A stretch of DNA of 64,000 nucleotides, from the NCBI GenBank assembly GCA_965153355.1, contig OZ231126.1, positions 51,584,001 through 51,648,000 of the forward strand, given 5' to 3'. A program made the position numbers and the translations under genes. The notes beneath the pieces were generated by a model. That model had not been told where the DNA came from. It searched no databases and saw only the letters and a list, made by a program, of their open reading frames with translations. The stretch is from Flaccisagitta enflata (taxonomy: Eukaryota; Chaetognatha; Sagittoidea; Aphragmophora). Below are positions 39,831 through 52,057 of this stretch, piece by piece (within the stretch, counting starts at the first letter, position 1; each line of letters starts with the position of its first letter).

Positions 39831-40028
39831 CAAGACACGGACGGTCTGGCAGGAGCAGTACTTCAGCACTCTAAGACTACTATACAGTATTATTTCGCAC
39901 ATAAAAACCATACAACGACTTAAAACACAACAAAAAAGAAAAAAAAAACTTGTCTAAAAATATTTCGGACGGACGGACGGAGGGATCGACGGACCGACAA
40001 AGCGAGTTGTAAAGTCCGCGACTAAAAA
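39831..40028 (+). mobile_element. Family A element, copy 19, 5' truncated
   Basis: Begins in ACACGGACGGTCTGGCAGGA and keeps the GGACGGACGGACGGAGGG core and AAAGTCCGCGACTAAAAA end. CAAGGCCGG and the left hairpin arm are lost. Confidence 0.65.
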
Positions 40029-40332
40029 GGAAACAAAGGAAGTGGGTCATGGGACAAGGAGATAAAAGGACGTGCCAAGCGGGATCAAGAATTTTCGCTG
40101 AAGCGGTGAACAAGATTCATTGAAGTTAAGGAAGAATGGGAGAGAAGAAAAAAGTCCTTTTTTTTAACCGGACGAACACTTTTAAAACAGAATCTTTTGA
40201 TTCTGAGCAAGTAGACTTTAAGGAATTAGTCAATCTATCAAGCTTTGGAGGATCAGTGCAATCTCTTTTTCGGTACAAATAGTCGGTACCTTTGTACTAA
40301 GTCTAGGCAGTGAGGCGGTAGTGTCGCTCTTA
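40029..40332. other. Unassigned spacer
   Basis: No feature recognised. Confidence 0.35.
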
Positions 40333-40592
40333 GGGCGTGTTTCTAGTGAAGACGAAAAACGCGTTTGTTTCTGTGAAACGCGATCACAGCGTGAACACAT
40401 ATTCAAGAATTTCAATTGTCCCACGAGGGAGTGAGCGAAGTGAGTGAGCGAGCCCGTGAACGGAGCGAGTGAGCGAAGCGAAGCGGAGCGCTGCGGAGCG
40501 AGTGAGCAGAGTGAGTGGTGCGAGCGAACGAACGTAGCGAGCGACCGAGTGGCCCGTTAAAAACGCGATCGTCTTTGACTAGAAACGCCCCC
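40333..40592 (+). mobile_element. TIR element D, copy 2
   Basis: Left end GGGCGTGTTTCTAGTGAAGA, right end complement GGGGGCGTTTCTAGTCAAAG. The GAGCGAAGTGAGTGAGCGAG core matches copy 1 along its full length with scattered substitutions. Confidence 0.8.
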
Positions 40593-40907
40593 TCAATGGC
40601 AAGAGCAGTTGAACTTTGACGAATATTTCGGACAAAGCTAACAGATATTGACCCTATCGTTAGTGAAGAGAAATGACCCAAAGCTGAAGTAAGCATAAGC
40701 TAAGAGAATTATTGAGCCTGTCATTGGTGATAAGGAATGATCATTTTCATGATCATCACAATCCAGACAAGAGCAATGCATGTCTAAGATCATATTGACT
40801 CAACTAATCAAAGCGCATAGGGCAACTCTGACACGAAAATTCTGCATGTTAAACGGACTGGCCTTTCAAACGCGCGGATAAATCGAAGCTAAGATTTGCT
40901 TCAACAT
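40593..40907. other. Unassigned spacer
   Basis: A TTGAACTTTGACGAATATTT stretch and AT-rich DNA; no gene. Confidence 0.35.
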
Positions 40908-41158
40908 GCAGCGTGGTCGCCGAGAGGTTAAGGGTCTTGCCTCTGGTTTCAATGGTCGCGGGATCGAGCTCCGTCTGTGTTTCCTACTCAGACGTACCAC
41001 TGCTAGCCTATAGGAAAAATAGAGTTCCCCTTACAGGCCTCTTGATTTTGGAGCAGCGAGCAGCGCCGCTTCTCGGCAGGGAAAAGGAGATGTCGGCAGG
41101 TCCCAAAGATGGGAGAAGAAGAAGAAGAAGAAGAAGAGAAGAAGAAGAAGAAAAAAAA

Positions 41159-41190
<32 letters not shown>

Positions 41191-41230
41191 AAAAAAGAAA
41201 GAAAGAAAGAAATAAAGAAAGAAAGAAAAG
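40908..41230 (+). mobile_element. tRNA-Ser-derived SINE with (GAA)n/(AAAG)n tail
   Basis: Head GCAGCGTGGTCGCCGAGAGG then TTAAGGG looks like the acceptor/D-arm of a tRNA-Ser and gives a pol III A box (about 40914-40933). GGGATCGAGCTCC (40960-40972) is a B box. A tRNA-unrelated body follows with GGAGCAGCGAGCAGCGCCGC (shared with 17.6 kb), and the tail is (GAA)n then (AAAG)n. Box spacing fits a tRNA, but the anticodon arm is not intact, so it is a SINE or tRNA pseudogene and not a working tRNA. Confidence 0.65.
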
Positions 41231-42310
<1,080 letters not shown>

Positions 42311-42459
42311 CAAGGCCGGATACACGGCAATCCAGTCGCGGACGGTTGGGCAGGAGCAGTACCGCAAAAACCGCTCGGAATTCAGAAATGAGACCGACGG
42401 TCGGACCGACGGACCGTCCGACACGGCAGGGTGCAGAGTCGCGTGTCCGCGACTAAAAA
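42311..42459 (+). mobile_element. Family A element, copy 20 (A2)
   Basis: CAAGGCCGGATACACGGCAA start, AAAAACCGCTCGGAATTCAG middle and GTGTCCGCGACTAAAAA end, all intact. Confidence 0.85.
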
Positions 42460-43242
42460 GAGAAATATTAAGGAGGGGGTTAAAAGGAGATGGCGTTCAC
42501 ACAGTACTTTTGCACGCTCCTGTTCTCAGAAATGATTTGAAAAACAGACGGACAGACAGACGGATTGATGGACAGACGGTTGGAAGGGTGGAAGGATGGA
42601 GGGATGGACCAACCGACAAACTGATGGACAGACCTGAAACGGCTTGCAATTACAGAGTGAGCACAAGTGAGTGAATAATTTAGTGAACATAATTTGAGCC
42701 TTGTTTCTCCAAACTGAGTTAACAAATTAGAATTTTCCAGATGAGAGGAAAAAAAATGAGGCGTCTGTAATGAGGAGAATATGAACTTGAAAAAAAAAAA
42801 AAGACAGAACAAGATTAGAAATGGGGAAAAATATCAGTGGTGTATTGTTTTAAAATGGTATTCTACTAGGAAGTTTTATGTTTTTACGATTCCATAATCA
42901 TCTTCTGAGAAGGAATAAAAAGATTTAGTGAAATTGGTACTAAAGGATGTTGGAAATCAAGGAAGAAGAAAATCACGATGGGGAAAATCAAGGCCATACA
43001 CACACCACTTCCGGGTGAGAAGGGGGGGATGCGCGAAACAGTGCATTTTATGAATGTTAGTATTTTTTATTTTCTGGACCGTGATTGATGAATAGTCATA
43101 AAATAAAAATATTCCCACAAAGTTAAAAAAAAGCGTATTTGATTGCAAAACAATCGCTACGACCGAAAGTCCTTTAATCCAGATGATTACTTTTTGGTGC
43201 ACTGCAAAGAAGGGAAAAAAAAAGGGAAAATAAACAGACAAT
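42460..43242. other. Unassigned sequence
   Basis: GACGGACAGACAGACGGATTG and GGAAGGATGGAGGGATGG at 42546-42610 look like a stray family A core without ends. 42660-43240 shows nothing recognisable. Confidence 0.35.
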
Positions 43243-44056
43243 AGCAGCCCAAAGGCAGTAAGTGGTCAGCGGTACCCGTGCCCTGCTTGAGTAGGAAGTG
43301 ATTAAGGTTGAGAGGGAGCAGCGCAGCGGCCCCGAAGGGGACGAAGTCCTGTAGAACACAGGGGGAATCTGTCCGTCCGTCCATCCGTCCGTCCGTCCTG
43401 TCTGCTTTCCTTCTGTCCGGAATGCCCTTTAATTCAAATTTTCATTGAATACCATGGAGAAATGACAAAACGCAGTATATGGACAATGGTACCCTTATTA
43501 AGGTGCCCTTATTGTATAGTTTGTAGGTTAAGTTGAGGGAGGAGCAGGCCAGGATCTGGGTCTCTGAGGCCAGAATCTGGGTCTCAGAGGTCAATTTCTT
43601 GGTCTCAGAGGCAAGGATTTCAGTTTCTGAGGCCAGGATTTGGGTCTCTGAGGTTAGGATTTAGGTTTTTAAGGCCAGCACCTAGGTCTTTGAGGTCAGA
43701 ATCTGGGTCCCAAAGGTCAGGATCTGAGTCTCTAAGGCTTGGATGTGGGTTTTGGGAGCTAGAATCTAAGTTTAAGGGGCCAAGATAATAGAACTCAGGC
43801 CAGAATTCAGGTTTTCTTAGCAGATTTGGCCCATTTTACCTGGTCTTAGGCCATTTTGCCTGGATTTGGCCCATTTTGGCTGGATTTGGGCCATTTTGCT
43901 TGGATTTGGGCCATACAGTTTGGATTTCGGGCCCCAAAGGAGACGAAGCCCTGAGGGTGGGGCCGGGGGGGGGGACGGACGGACGGACGTACGGACGGAC
44001 AGATTCCCCCTGTGTTCTACAGGACTTCGTCCCCTTCGGGGCCGCTGCCCAAAAAG
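43243..44056 (+). mobile_element. B element with two different minisatellites
   Basis: Leader AGCCCAAAGGCAGTAAGTGG, GTCAGCGGTACCCGTGCCCT, then CGCAGCGGCCCCGAAGGGGA and GTAGAACACAGGGGGAAT. The core contains GGTCTCTGAGGCCAGGATCT-type units (43555-43790) and GGCCATTTTGCCTGGATTTG-type units (43810-43925). The right end complements the left. Confidence 0.75.
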
Positions 44057-44324
44057 ATAAAGACAGAAGCACGAGTTTTGCAGTTTGGAGAGAGAAAGGG
44101 GCGGAGCGCAGGGGGAGGGAAAAAGGAGGAGGAGGTAGAGGAGGAAGGGAAGGAGGGCGAGGAAGAGTAGTAGGAGGAGTGAGAGAGAGAGTGAAATAAT
44201 GACAGGGCAAGACAGAGAAAAACCCACCAACCAAAACAATTTTTTCCTTGCTCACTCTTGACACTTTTGGCGTCACGGTGGAGGAGGAAGGGAAAAGATG
44301 GTGAGGATGAAGGGAAATAGTCGC
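44057..44324. other. Purine-rich spacer
   Basis: GGAGGAGG/GGGAAGG-rich, no gene. Confidence 0.35.
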
Positions 44325-44812
44325 AAAAGCGTTAGATGGTCAGCGGTACCCGTGCCCTGCTTAAGTAGGTTGTGGTTTAAGTTGAGGGGGGAGCAGGGCA
44401 GCGGCCCCAAAGGGGCCGATGACCTATGCTTTCACACATGGGGAAATTTCTTTTCCTCCTTCTTCTTCTCCTTCACCGCACCCCCCCTCCCCCTAGCCTC
44501 CAGGCCCATTTCTCAGCCTGGAGGCCCATATCCCAGCCTGGAGGCCCAAATCCCAGTCTTGAGGCCCAAATCCCTAGAGACTGGAATCTGGGCCTTGAGG
44601 TTGAGATTTGGGCCTTGAGGGTGGGATTTGGGCCTCAAGACTGGGACTTGGGTCTTGAGGCTGGGATATGGGCCTCCAATCTGAAAAATGGGCCTGAAGG
44701 CTGGTGGGAGGGGGCGTACGCTGAAGGAGGAGAAGAAGGAGGAGGAGAAATTTCCCCATGTGTGAAAGCATAGGTCATCGGCTCCTTCGGGGCCGTCGCC
44801 CAAAAGAGCAAG
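44325..44812 (+). mobile_element. B element, subtype with TTCACACATGG arms
   Basis: Leader AGTCGCAAAAGCGTTAGATG then GTCAGCGGTACCCGTGCCCT. Inverted arms run from GGGCAGCGGCCCCAAAGGGG through GATGACCTATGCTTTCACAC to GGGGAAATTTC, repeated in complement at 44747-44812. The core has GAGGCCCATATCCCAGCCTG-type 20-bp units, direct then inverted. Confidence 0.8.
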
Positions 44813-45203
44813 AGAGTGATGAGGAACACTGCAACAGAAAGGCAGGAACACGCTACTCCTCGCAATATTGCTGATGTATGAATAAGAAACAAAAATTAAT
44901 TAGGATGTAAGAATAGGAGGTACCTAGATAAAATGAGAAGAAAAGACCTATGATCTGCATTCATTATGCTTAGATTTACGTTGATTTAGGATTTGTTGAA
45001 GCAGAATTTCGCTGTGAAGGGATCTGCGATAATTGTTTGAAAAATTAAGATAACACAAAGAAATCGCGAACAAGAAATTACAAACCAATCGCTAGCTAAG
45101 GAGGTAGAGGTCGAGGGATATGAGATAAGAAACTTAGAAAGGTGAAGGATGCGGAGCTATCAGGAGAAGAATGATTAGATTCATTTACATAAGAAAGAAC
45201 TCA
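44813..45203. other. Unassigned sequence
   Basis: No gene or repeat ends seen. Confidence 0.35.
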
Positions 45204-45347
45204 GGCCTGTAATCAAGTAATGCGAAAACCGTTCGCAATTATAAAATGTGACAGACCCATGGACGGACGGACTGACCGATGGACCGTTCAATGGATGGAC
45301 GGACCGACACAGCAAGGTGTAGAGTCGTGAGTCCGCGACTAAAAAAG
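45204..45347 (+). mobile_element. Family A element, copy 21 (A2), 5' truncated
   Basis: Starts at AGGCCTGTAATCAAG, keeps GCGAAAACCGTTCGCAATTA, the GGACGGACGGACTGACC core, and AGTCCGCGACTAAAAAAG. Confidence 0.75.
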
Positions 45348-45372
45348 AAATCAGTGCAAAAAGATCATGAGA

Positions 45373-45587
45373 TAAGGCCGGATACACGGCTACCCCAGTC
45401 GCGTGCGGGTGGGCAGGGGCCATATTTGAGGTCACTTGATCACTTTGGCAGGAGTAGTGAGGCCATAGACCGCAAAAACCCAAAAAAAGTAAAGTGTGAC
45501 GGACGGACCGACGGACGGACGGACCGACGGACGGACGGACGGACCGACAAAGCGGGGTGCAGAGTCGCGTAGCACGCGACTAAAAAT
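45373..45587 (+). mobile_element. Family A element, copy 22
   Basis: AAGGCCGGATACACGGCTAC start, GCAAAAACCCAAAAAAAGTA box, GGACGGACCGACGGACGG core, and TAGCACGCGACTAAAAA end. It shows the empty state of the box occupied by B elements elsewhere. Confidence 0.85.
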
Positions 45588-45741
45588 ACAGAGCGTCTAT
45601 TTACGCATTTTATCAACAAGGTATACAAAACTTTATAGACCCATGTCTTGGGCGATTGTGAAGAAGCTATCTTAGACATTGGGCAGAGGCACAGAAGCAT
45701 GGAGCGATACGAATTCTTTCTTTCTCTGCAATGCATCTGTC

Positions 45742-45896
<155 letters not shown>

Positions 45897-46021
45897 CCCT
45901 TCTCCCGTAAACGCCGTCTTAAAGAGCAATTGCGCTCCACGGAAAGGCCCTTTTTAGGCTCTTTAGCGGGTGAAATGTTTATCTAAAAAGGAAAAAAAAC
46001 AAGACGACAAAACGACAGAAA

Positions 46022-46033
46022 GATGAAGAAGAA

Positions 46034-46076
<43 letters not shown>

Positions 46077-46077
46077 C
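46022..46077. repeat. (GAA)n microsatellite
   Basis: 56 bp of GAA with one GGA. Confidence 0.9.
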
Positions 46078-46299
46078 CTATTGCCAAGTAGCGAGTCCGC
46101 AACAAAAAAAAAAGAGACAAGGTGAGACAGTGGATCCAAAATTGTCTATGATCATAATTGTACTTCGGCTAGTATGAAATTCCTCTTTGTAGAATGAAGA
46201 TAAAGTAAAAACAAAGTCGGTTTCAAGACCAACAAGTAATCGCGTGCGGGCAGGCAAAGGCAGTAATCGCTTTTTTTTTCGATATCACGTCGTTCAAAA

Positions 46300-46434
46300 C
46301 AAAAACAAAAACAAAAACAAAAACAAAAACAAAAACAAAAACAAAAACAAAAACAAAAACAAAAACAAAAACAAAAACAAAAACAAAAACCCAAAACCAA
46401 AACCAAAACCAAAACCAAAACCAAAACCAAAAAC
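46300..46434. repeat. (CAAAAA)n then (CCAAAA)n array
   Basis: About 90 bp of CAAAAA followed by about 40 bp of CCAAAA, ending at the first base of a family A-related copy. A GCGTGCGGGCAGGCAAAGGC fragment (46240-46262) before it may be a remnant of another family A copy. Confidence 0.95.
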
Positions 46435-46437
46435 AAA

Positions 46438-46718
46438 CAAGCCCGACCGGACAACGATGCGTCCGGGCCGTGTCTCTGCGTGTATTGATCATGTGACATA
46501 TATGGAGCGACAGATGGACGAACATGTTGGTTGGTTGATCATTTGTTTCAGTATAAGATCTCACAGTGGCCAAAAACAGCCGAGAAACGCGGTTTTTGCA
46601 CTTCCGTAACGGACATACGGACGGACCGACGGACCGACGGACGGACCGACGGACGGACCGACGGACCGACGGACAGACCCTCTTATAGAGATGCGTTCCT
46701 GACGGACGCATCTAAAAA
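46438..46718 (+). mobile_element. Family A-related element, copy 23 (A5)
   Basis: CAAGCCCGACCGGACAACGA start, AAACGCGGTTTTTGCACTTC, then a run of GGACGGACCGAC units, CCCTCTTATAGAGATGCG, and GACGGACGCATCTAAAAA end. It matches 33537-33823 in reverse. Confidence 0.8.
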
Positions 46719-46734
46719 CTAGTGACCTTCCTCG

Positions 46735-47345
46735 CTACCTACAGACTCACTATCATAGAGTCGCTATGAATGATCTTTTATTCGTCAGGATATGACAGAG
46801 GCACACAACATACACACATAACTAAAAAACTAATGGACTAAAAACTAGGAGTTTTCTTCTTCGTCGATTTGGTCGGCGATGAAATGAGCGGTTAGTTTGG
46901 AAACCACTTCATTGCGACTCCCGTGGTTTCTATTCAAGAAGTTCCTCGATCTTTTGGCGAAGATTTCGTAGATACTTGGAAATCCGGCGCTTTGACGAAG
47001 GAGACGGGTGCTTTCCCAACGGTGATAGGAATAGATTTTCCTGATCGCGTCATTAATAGCAATGTTGCATTCACGCATTTCGGCGCTTGAAAATTCGACA
47101 GTTTCAGCGCCATATGAAAGAATGGGGACACAGTTCGAAAAAAGCAAATTCATAAGAACCAGTTCATCGGGCTTTCTTAGTACAGATAAAATTGAATTCA
47201 CGGAGCGATGGAAAGATGCTAGAGCTGGTCTAGCTGAGAAAGAAAAATTTGGTCCAGCTACGACTGTTACCCCCAAATACTTCCACTGTGAAACAAACTC
47301 AAGTGGTTTATTGAACATTAGGGAGATAACTGAAATGAGCGAATG
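46735..47345 (-). mobile_element. LINE-type retrotransposon 3' end
   Basis: Contains the reverse-transcriptase tail (separate entry) and, beyond its stop, about 100 bp of 3' DNA with an AATAAAAG polyadenylation-like signal on the minus strand (near 46782). The 5' part of the element is missing, the usual state of LINE copies. Confidence 0.6.
46845..47318 (-). pseudogene. LINE reverse transcriptase, C-terminal part
   Basis: A 157-codon frame of ordinary composition. It begins with a VSQWKYLGV motif (about residues 9-17), the conserved F/W-KYLG block at the end of the palm/thumb region in non-LTR reverse transcriptases. Next come a short basic region, a Leu-rich helix with VPILSYGAE (about residues 63-71) and INDAIRKIYSYHRWES (about residues 87-102), a layout common at the C-terminus of metazoan LINE ORF2 proteins. 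The catalytic YADD box, which should lie about 80-100 residues upstream, is not present; the DNA before the first Met is not recognisably RT. The enzyme would have copied element RNA into DNA at a nicked target. This copy is 5' truncated and inactive. The exact LINE clade cannot be set from this piece. Confidence 0.7.
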
Positions 47346-47460
47346 AGCGGGTTACTTGAATTGGACAGTTGACATTCAGATGCCTGCGAATTTCCCATCG
47401 AAAACATGCGAAACCAAAGACGAAGTCGGTGCACAGAGGTCTGTAACAAAGGATGCAGAT

Positions 47461-48165
47461 AGAAATGTTGATTGATGGATGAGTTGATGGATGGATGGAT
47501 TGATGGATGGATGGATGGATGGATGGATGGATGGATGGATGGATGGATGGATGGATGGAGGGATGGAGGGATGGATGGATGGATGGATGGATGGATGGAT
47601 GGAGGGATGGATGGATAGATGGATGGATGGATGGATGGATGGATGGATGGATGGATGGATGGATGGATGGATGGATGGATGGATGGATTGATTGATGGAT
47701 GGAGAGATGGATGGATAACGTGACATCTTAAAAGAAGGCCCTCTTCCATTTGTTGTAATTTAGTTAGATAGAAATGTTGATTGATGGATGGGTGGATGGA
47801 TTGATGGATTGATGGATTGATGTGATGGATTGATGGATGGATGGATGGATGGATGGATGGATGGATGGATGGATGGATGGATGGATGGAGAGATGGTGGA
47901 TAACGTGACATCTTAAAAGAAGGACCTCTTCCATTTGTTGTAATTTAGTTAGATAGAAATGTTGATTGATGGATGGGTGGATGGATGGATGGATTGATGG
48001 ATTGATGGATTGATGGATGGATGGATGGGTGGATGGATGGATGGATGGATGGATGGATGGATGGATGGATGGATGGATGGAGAGATGGATGGATGGAGAG
48101 ATGGATGGATAACGTGACATCTTAAAAGAAGGCCCTCTTCCATTTGTTGTTATTTAGTTATGCTT
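47461..48165. repeat. VNTR with nested (GGAT)n
   Basis: Three larger units share AGATAGAAATGTTGATTGAT at the start and GATAACGTGACATCTTAAAA, GAAGGCCCTCTTCC and ATTTGTTGTAATTTAGTTA at the end (starts about 47458, 47764, 47951). The (GGAT)n block inside differs in length in each. The Pro-Ser-Ile-His frames come from GGAT. Confidence 0.9.
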
Positions 48166-48345
48166 ATGTTAAGGGATATTGTTGCACTCGTAATATGAAA
48201 CATGCATACATAAATGCATTTTCCTAAAATGAGTTGTCCAAATTTCATGTTCAAAAAATTTAAAACGAAAGTTCACGGCCAGTGCATCGTGGAGTAAAGT
48301 TTATTAGAATACTCAAGATAGGCGATGTCTCAGGATTCCAAGTCA

Positions 48346-49268
48346 GGGCCTATTTCTGGATTTTCTATGCATGACAATCGCTTTTATGAAGGGCCACCTG
48401 GTCGCTCACTCTGTTCTTTCGCTCGCACCGCTCGCTTACTTCATTGCACAGTGCCGCGCTCCATTGCGCTGCGCTGTACTCCATTGCGCTGCACTACGCT
48501 GCGCTTTGTCCCCTCATTCACTCCATTCATAGGCTCGCTCACTCTTTCGCTTGCTCCCTCATGGATTAACACCCCTGACAAAATTAGGCGAACTGGGAAC
48601 ATATGAAAGTTGGACAACATATGTCATAAGGAGTGAAATATTGGCCCCAGCTCTACAAGATTTGATATAGAAATAGCAAAAATATCATACTTTGACATAG
48701 TAAAGCAACCGAGAGGAATTTTTTATTGGTAGAAGGATGAGAAGGTAATAAGTCAGAAATAGCAAATAAGATTTTTACTGATTTTCCCCACAATACTTCT
48801 AGATAAAGATGATATGTATTTACAGCTGTTTTTTATGGTCCCTACCCAAGCCATTTGACTTTGATGGCTGGAGACTTACTACTTTAATGATATTAAGGAA
48901 ATGGGGGCCAAGAAATGGACAGGGGCAGCCTCCCAAACTGATAAGATTGTGCTTTAAGTAAATTACTAATAATGGACAAAGTGCGACCGTCTCTTGTCAG
49001 AAAATGATGTTATAACGACTTGAATAGGCTTTTAAACTTAGTTTTTGAATAATTTTTGATGTAACTTAAATCGAATTTACACCAGATTGTGTGGAAATAT
49101 CCCATAGTGACATTGAAATCACTTTGTCCCAGTCAAATGAATGAAATTCAACCTCAGTTCGCCTAATTTTGTCAGGGGTGTTAGTTGAGATTTATGAATA
49201 AATGTTTACGCCGTTGACTCGATTCACGGGAATGATCGCGATTATCATTGTCAATCGTAACACGCTCC
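48346..49268 (-). mobile_element. TIR element D, copy 3, interrupted
   Basis: Reverse, diverged copy. Left half GGGCCTATTTCTGGATTTTC, GGGCCACCTGGTCGCTCAC and CGCTCGC-rich core; right half TTTATGAATAAATGTTTACG to GTAACACGCTCC. MITE E splits it at about 48567-49183. Divergence from copies 1 and 2 is clearly higher, so it is the oldest of the three. Confidence 0.65.
48569..49181. mobile_element. TA-target MITE (E)
   Basis: Ends ACACCCCTGACAAAATTAGG continuing into CGAACT, with a perfect 26-bp complement at the right (28 bp if the TA target is counted). TA flanks both sides. Removing the element with one TA restores the spacing of element D exactly. It is 613 bp, AT-rich and non-coding. Perfect TIRs suggest it is young. 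Confidence 0.85.
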
Positions 49269-49475
49269 AAGTCAGTCCCAGCTGGTTGTTGATTCCCAAA
49301 GAATTCCAGAGGGAGGATTCCCCCTTTTGCCTTTTATCCCCAAATTCATACAACTCGAATTGCCGCTTATCTTTCTTCTCTGCTAACTTTAGATGCCGGT
49401 CTTCTTTTCCTGCTTCTTTCTTCTTCTTTTTGTTCATCTTGTGCTTGCCCTTGTATTTCTTGTCCTTCATGTTAT
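49269..49475. other. Unassigned spacer
   Basis: No feature recognised. Confidence 0.35.
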
Positions 49476-49628
49476 TCTTTTTCTTTTTCTTTTTCTTTTT
49501 CTTTTTCTTTTTCTTTTTCTTTTTCTTTTTCTTTTTCTTTTTCTTTTTCTTTTTCTTTTTCTTTTTCTTCTTTTTTTTATCTTCTTTTTCTTTTTTCTTC
49601 TTCTTCTTCTTCCTCTTCTCCTTTTTCA

Positions 49629-49660
<32 letters not shown>

Positions 49661-49822
49661 TTCTTCTTCTTCTTCTTCTTCTTCTTTTTCTTCTTCTTCT
49701 TCTTCTTCTTCTTCTTCTTCTTCTTCTTCTTCTTCTTCTTTTTCTTCTTCTTCTTCTTCTTCTTCTTCTTCTTCTTCTTCTTCTTCTTCTTCTTCTTCTT
49801 CTTCTTCTTCTTCTTCTTCTTC
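49476..49822. repeat. (TTTTTC)n then (TTC)n array
   Basis: About 90 bp of TTTTTC hexamers, a mixed zone, then about 200 bp of TTC. Poly-Phe, poly-Leu and poly-Lys frames derive from it. Confidence 0.95.
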
Positions 49823-49963
49823 AATTCTCTACTTCCATATACTTCATCCAAACCTTGGTGTTCGCCATTTACTAACTAATTCCTCACCCCACTCTCTTGC
49901 CAAGCAGCCCCCTTCTTTTTTCAACAACAAATGTTGCCAAATGATGCGTTTTCGTTATCATAT

Positions 49964-50261
<298 letters not shown>

Positions 50262-50548
50262 TTCAATTCGGGCATACAAAAGAAGAGTTGTCTCCAAGTA
50301 ATTTCTATGTTCTGTTTGAACAATGATAGGGTTATCTACTTGCAAAATCAATTTGTACTTGATATAGTCAGAACGTCATCAATGCTGCAGTTGTATTGAA
50401 TGACTATGGTAAAAATTTCTCTCATAGCTTCAGCAATTGATTCTATACATCTACAGTGTTCAGACTAGATCAAGTCCGAATTTATTTTGCAAGTAGATAG
50501 GCCTTTAATTATGCAAATGGAACATGAAAATTGCTTGAAGACAAATTT
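50262..50548. mobile_element. Fold-back element F, copy 2
   Basis: A compact hairpin of about 285 bp. TATCTACTTGCAAAATCAAT, GATATAGTCAGAACGTCATC and CTATGGTAAAAATTTCTCTC on the left arm are answered by complements on the right. It ends where the reverse family A copy begins. Confidence 0.7.
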
Positions 50549-50682
50549 TTAGTCGCGTGCTACGCGACTCTACACCCCACTTTGTCGGTCCATCAGTCCG
50601 TTGGTCCGTCCATTGGTCCGTCCGTTGAACCGTCCGTTGGTCCGTCCGTTGGTCCGTTGGTCCATCCGTCACACTTTACTTT

Positions 50683-52057
50683 TGGGCAGCGGCCCCGAAG
50701 GGGACGAAGTCCTGTAGAACACAGGGGGACTTTCGTTCGTCCATTCGTCCATTTGTTCGTTCGTCCATTTGTCCCCCCCGCCCCCTCATTAGGCCCTTCA
50801 GGCCTCTAATCTGGCCTCTGATACCTCAAATCTGGCCTCTGAGACCTCAAATCTGGCCTCTCGGGGCTCAAAGCTAGCCTCTCAGGCCTCAAATCCTGCC
50901 TCCCAGGCCTCAAATCTAAGCTCTTAGGCCTCAAATCCGGGCTCTCAGGCCTCAATTTCAACCTCTCAAGCCTAAAATTCAACTTCTCAGGCCTCAATTA
51001 GGCTTCTCAGGCCTCAAATCCAAATTCTCAGACCTCAAACCTAGCCTCTCAGGCCTCAAATTAGGCCTCTCAGGCCTCAAATCAGCTGTCTAAGCCTCAG
51101 TTTATTGCTCTCAGTGCTCTGACCTTTCAAGCCTCAATCTAGCTCTCTCAAGCCTCAAGTCAGACCTCACAAGCCTCAATTCAGCCCTCTCAAGCTTTCG
51201 ATTGGCATTCTCAGGCCTTACGTCGGGGTGCAAACGAAGGTCAAGTTTCGGTTTCAGACTCTTTCTATAACTATATCAATGACCCGATTATAATCTTATA
51301 ATAAAATTCATAGTTTTGTTGCTTAAAATTTTCTTGTTAGTAAAAAAAAATCTATTAGGATAAAGGCATTGCTTCGTTTAATTAATAAAGACAAGAAATG
51401 ATCACTCAAAGTGATAGATTCTCTCAAAATGATAGAGCAAAAATTTAAAACCTGTGAGGGGAAATTTCTAAAACTTAAACAAATTGAACAATTTTGCATT
51501 TCTAAGAACATGGCTCTCATCTTATATGTTCGTAGAATGAGGCCATGTTTTTAAAAATGCAAAATTTTACATCCAGAGAAAGTCTTAGAATTTTCCCTAA
51601 GACAAGTCATGTTGCAAAATGATTTCTTTTTAAAATTCCTTCATGTTTTCTCCCCTTTTTATTTTCTCAGCGCTCTTTTTTATTATCTACCAAAGCTTTT
51701 CTATGCAAAACTAAAATAAATACCACATAATAATTACATTCTTTGATGAAAAAAATCTAAATTGATAAAATTTACAATATTGAAAAAATTGGTTTGACTT
51801 ATGAAATTTGATCTTCGTTTGCACCTCGACTTACATCAGCCTTCTTAGACCTCAGTTTAGGCCCTTGAAGGCCTTCAGTCAGCCCTCTATAGCATCTCAT
51901 CCACATCTTCAGGCAGGACGAACAAAAGCCCCCTGTGTTCTATAGGGCTTCGACCCCTTCAGGGCCGCTGCCCTGCTTCCCCTCACTCCAATTCACAATC
52001 ACTCAAAGCAGGGCAACGGGTATCGCTGACCTCATATTGCCCTTGGGCGACCTGTTT
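50683..52057 (-). mobile_element. B element, with MITE M inside
   Basis: GGGCAGCGGCCCCGAAGGGG left, leader AGGGCAACGGGTATCGCTGA and GCCCTTGGGCGACCTG right. The core has many CTCAGGCCTCAAATCTGGCC-type units (50795-51215). The inner MITE at 51222-51830 separates it from the right arm. Confidence 0.8.
51222..51830. mobile_element. TIR element M, copy 2
   Basis: Left GTCGGGGTGCAAACGAAGG, right complement GTCGAGGTGCAAACGAAGA, with TTAC at 51218-51221 and 51831-51834. It is 609 bp. The internal stem CATGGCTCTCATCT / AGAATGAGGCCATG and the CCTAAGACAAGTCATGTTGC stretch match copy 1 at 16.9 kb. Non-coding. Confidence 0.85.

Noticed and set aside
40908-40985. Functional tRNA-Ser gene
   Set aside because: A and B boxes are present, but the anticodon and acceptor stems do not pair properly and the 3' side runs into a SINE body.
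47318-48143. Pro-Ser-Ile-His repeat proteins
   Set aside because: Translations of (GGAT)n on the minus strand.
49192-49879. Poly-Lys and poly-Phe frames above 200 codons
   Set aside because: Derived from (TTTTTC)n/(TTC)n; open on both strands.
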